This document shows, in pieces, positions 62,714 to 64,000 of a stretch of DNA of 64,000 nucleotides. Every line of letters begins with the position of its first letter. Position 1 is the first letter of the stretch. The translations under genes were made by a program, and so were the position numbers. The notes beneath the pieces are model-generated. The model made no database searches. It saw only the letters and a program-made list of their open reading frames with translations, and was not told where the DNA came from. Source of the DNA: an uncultured Fidelibacterota bacterium (GTDB lineage: Bacteria; Fidelibacterota; Marinisomatia; Marinisomatales; Marinisomataceae); NCBI GenBank assembly GCA_902576865.1, contig CACGWZ010000001.1, forward strand, positions 62,001-126,000, read 5' to 3'.

Positions 62714-62785
62714 TGGGGAGTCGTCTAATTGGCAGGACACCTGGTTTTGGTCCAGGCAGTCGGGGTTCGAGTCCCTGCTCCCCAA
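62714..62785 (+). tRNA. tRNA-Gln (anticodon UUG)
   Basis: A 72-nt tRNA that folds completely: 7-bp acceptor TGGGGAG/CTCCCCA, a short D stem (GTC/GAC), anticodon stem CCTGG/CCAGG around loop TTTTGGT with anticodon TTG, and T arm CGGGG-TTCGAGT-CCCTG. Discriminator base A follows; the 3' CCA is not encoded (next bases CAA). It lies 4 bp after ispE and 7 nt before prs. Confidence 0.97.
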
Positions 62786-62792
62786 CAAATTT

Positions 62793-63755
62793 ATGGGTAA
62801 ATATGTAAAAAAAATATTTGCAGGATCAAGCAATCCTCAACTTGCAACTAAAATTGCAAAAGAGTGTGGTGCGACTCTTGGTGAATTATCTATTAAACGT
62901 TTTAGTGACGGAGAAATTTGGGTGAAATTTGAGGAGAACCTAAGAGGGAATGATGTTTACCTTATTCAATCTACTAATGCACCTGCAGATAATATTGTTG
63001 AATTAGCACTGCTTATTGACGCTGCAAAAAGAGCTAGTGCCCAAAGAATCAATGTTATTATGCCCTATTTTGGATACTCCAGACAAGACCGTAAAGAAGA
63101 GCCACGAGTCCCAATTTCTGCTAAAGTAATGATGGATATTTTTATTAAAGCGGGTGCTGATAGAATTGTGACAATGGATTTACATTCAACACAGATTCAA
63201 GGATTTTCATCAAAGCCTGTTGATAATATTTACGGTAGTCTTGTTTTGATGCCTGAATTGGAAAAACATTTTAAAGCTTTATCATCTGAAGATAATTTTA
63301 CAGTCTTAATTCCTGACATGGGATCAAGTAAGCTAGGACAATCTTACGCTAAAAGACTGGGAATGAGTTTTGCCCTTATTGACAAAAGAAGAAATTCACA
63401 CAATAAATCTGAAGTTGTATCTGTTGTTGGAAAGTTAGAAAATCAACATATACTAATTATCGATGATATGATTGATACTGGTGGTACAATCTCTAATGCT
63501 GTTAAAGTAGCTAAAGAAAAAGGGGCATTATCAGTAACAATAGCTGCAACACACGGTCTTTTCTCTTCCAACGCAATGGATAAACTGTCAAATGATATTG
63601 TTGATTCAATTTTTATCACAGACACTATAGATATGTCCCATATTGATAACTTTAAAAAACTTAAAACTATTTCATCTGCAAAAATTTTTGCAGAAACAAT
63701 TAATAGGATTCACAACGGTGAATCTGTCAGTCAACTATTTAGGAAAGTAACATGA
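62793..63755 (+). CDS. prs: Ribose-phosphate pyrophosphokinase
   Basis: Makes PRPP from ribose 5-phosphate and ATP, feeding the purine operon at 1-12 kb, pyrimidines, His/Trp and NAD. The 320 residues show GSSNPQLA near 11-18, the SDGE segment near 39, YFGYSRQDRK near 93-102, DLHSTQIQGFSS near 130-141 and the PRPP loop IIDDMIDTGGTISNA near 218-232. Class I Prs. The ATG lies 7 nt after the tRNA-Gln end with no Shine-Dalgarno, so the tRNA may be cut from the same transcript. Overlaps rplY by 4 nt (ATGA). Confidence 0.97.
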   Translation: MGKYVKKIFAGSSNPQLATKIAKECGATLGELSIKRFSDGEIWVKFEENLRGNDVYLIQSTNAPADNIVELALLIDAAKRASAQRINVIMPYFGYSRQDRKEEPRVPISAKVMMDIFIKAGADRIVTMDLHSTQIQGFSSKPVDNIYGSLVLMPELEKHFKALSSEDNFTVLIPDMGSSKLGQSYAKRLGMSFALIDKRRNSHNKSEVVSVVGKLENQHILIIDDMIDTGGTISNAVKVAKEKGALSVTIAATHGLFSSNAMDKLSNDIVDSIFITDTIDMSHIDNFKKLKTISSAKIFAETINRIHNGESVSQLFRKVT

Positions 63756-64000
63756 GTAAATTTGAAAAATTAAACGTAGATATTAGAAAAGAACACGGTA
63801 CATCAGCAGCAAGAAGAACTAGGCTGCAAAATAAGGTACCCGCAGTTGTATATCATTCAGGAGCAGAGGCCACACCTCTTTCGGTAGACAAAGTAAGTTT
63901 AAATAAAGCGCTAAAAACAGGTCAAATGATTTTTGAAGTCAATGTTGAAGATAAAGATCAATTTGTCTTAGTAAAGGAAATCCAATATCACCCAGTAACA
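63752..64000 (+). CDS. rplY: 50S ribosomal protein L25 (3' partial)
   Basis: The first 83 codons of an L25/TL5/CTC-family protein that binds 5S rRNA. The N-terminus reads MSKFEKLNVDIRKEHG and continues ARRTRLQNKVPAVVYHSG near 20-37 with VLVKEIQYHPVT at the window edge, all family hallmarks. A long (CTC-type) C-terminal domain may follow beyond the window. Start forms an ATGA overlap with prs. The order ispE-tRNA-Gln-prs-rplY is conserved in many bacteria. Confidence 0.93.
   Translation, partial: MSKFEKLNVDIRKEHGTSAARRTRLQNKVPAVVYHSGAEATPLSVDKVSLNKALKTGQMIFEVNVEDKDQFVLVKEIQYHPVT

Noticed and set aside
1-64000. Insertion sequences, prophage genes, CRISPR repeats, toxin-antitoxin or defence islands
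   Set aside because: None recognised. The window holds housekeeping genes with almost no free space, and no repeat arrays or transposase motifs were seen by reading.

Overview
The window reads as one contiguous stretch of a small, AT-rich, very densely coded bacterial chromosome. Lipid A genes (lpxB, lpxK), a TonB/ExbB/ExbD cluster, a Gram-negative-type YidC with a large periplasmic domain and an AlgH-family protein show a diderm cell. A type-B succinate:quinone oxidoreductase with one cytochrome b subunit, pyruvate phosphate dikinase, a secreted two-domain M16 peptidase and the AT-rich, overlapping gene style suggest a marine FCB-group lineage, most likely Candidatus Marinimicrobia (SAR406). 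That placement is inference from gene style only. The standard genetic code is used, with GTG and TTG starts alongside ATG.

Layout. 1-13.4 kb (+): a nearly seamless de novo purine operon, purL (5' end cut by the window), purM, a purQ-purS-purS fusion, purC, a class II purE, purB, purF, purD, purN, a psiE-like membrane gene, purH and an MDR-family oxidoreductase. All steps from PRPP to IMP are covered without purK or purT; prs at 62.8 kb makes the PRPP. 13.4-16.2 kb (-): dnaA-ssb-plsC-doxX. 16.35-29.5 kb (+): rpmH-yidC-mnmE-mnmG-surA-like, then an AT-rich gap with DnaA boxes, then dnaN-gyrB-gyrA-yggS-ICMT-like. Two parS-like palindromes sit on the start and stop of mnmG. This is the replication-origin neighbourhood, and the best oriC candidate is the gap before dnaN. 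rnpA is missing from its usual place between rpmH and yidC.

29.5-42 kb: M16 peptidase, folA-thyA, haloalkane-dehalogenase-like hydrolase, EamA transporter (-), MltB-like transglycosylase, aldehyde dehydrogenase (-), Smr protein, saccharopine-dehydrogenase-like reductase and ppdK (-). 42-47.2 kb (+): a MORN-repeat lipoprotein, then sdhCAB and a fumarylacetoacetate-hydrolase-family gene that probably protects succinate dehydrogenase from enol-oxaloacetate. 47.2-54.2 kb (-): exbB-exbD-exbD-tonB, then ychF-Gfo/Idh-lpxB-lysophospholipid acyltransferase-lpxK. 54.3-64 kb: an enoyl-ACP-reductase-like SDR, algH with a small overlapping ORF (-), then uvrA, ruvB, queA, ispDF, ispE, tRNA-Gln(UUG), prs and rplY (3' end cut by the window).

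Genes are packed to the limit. The largest gap is 234 bp, most same-strand neighbours overlap by 1-11 nt, and four of six convergent pairs overlap by exactly four nucleotides through interlocked stop codons. I saw no insertion sequence, prophage, CRISPR array or rRNA, and no convincing intrinsic terminator. The most unusual things seen are the PurQ-PurS-PurS fusion, the animal-type PurE, parS sites without parAB, the missing rnpA, and the interlocked convergent stops.
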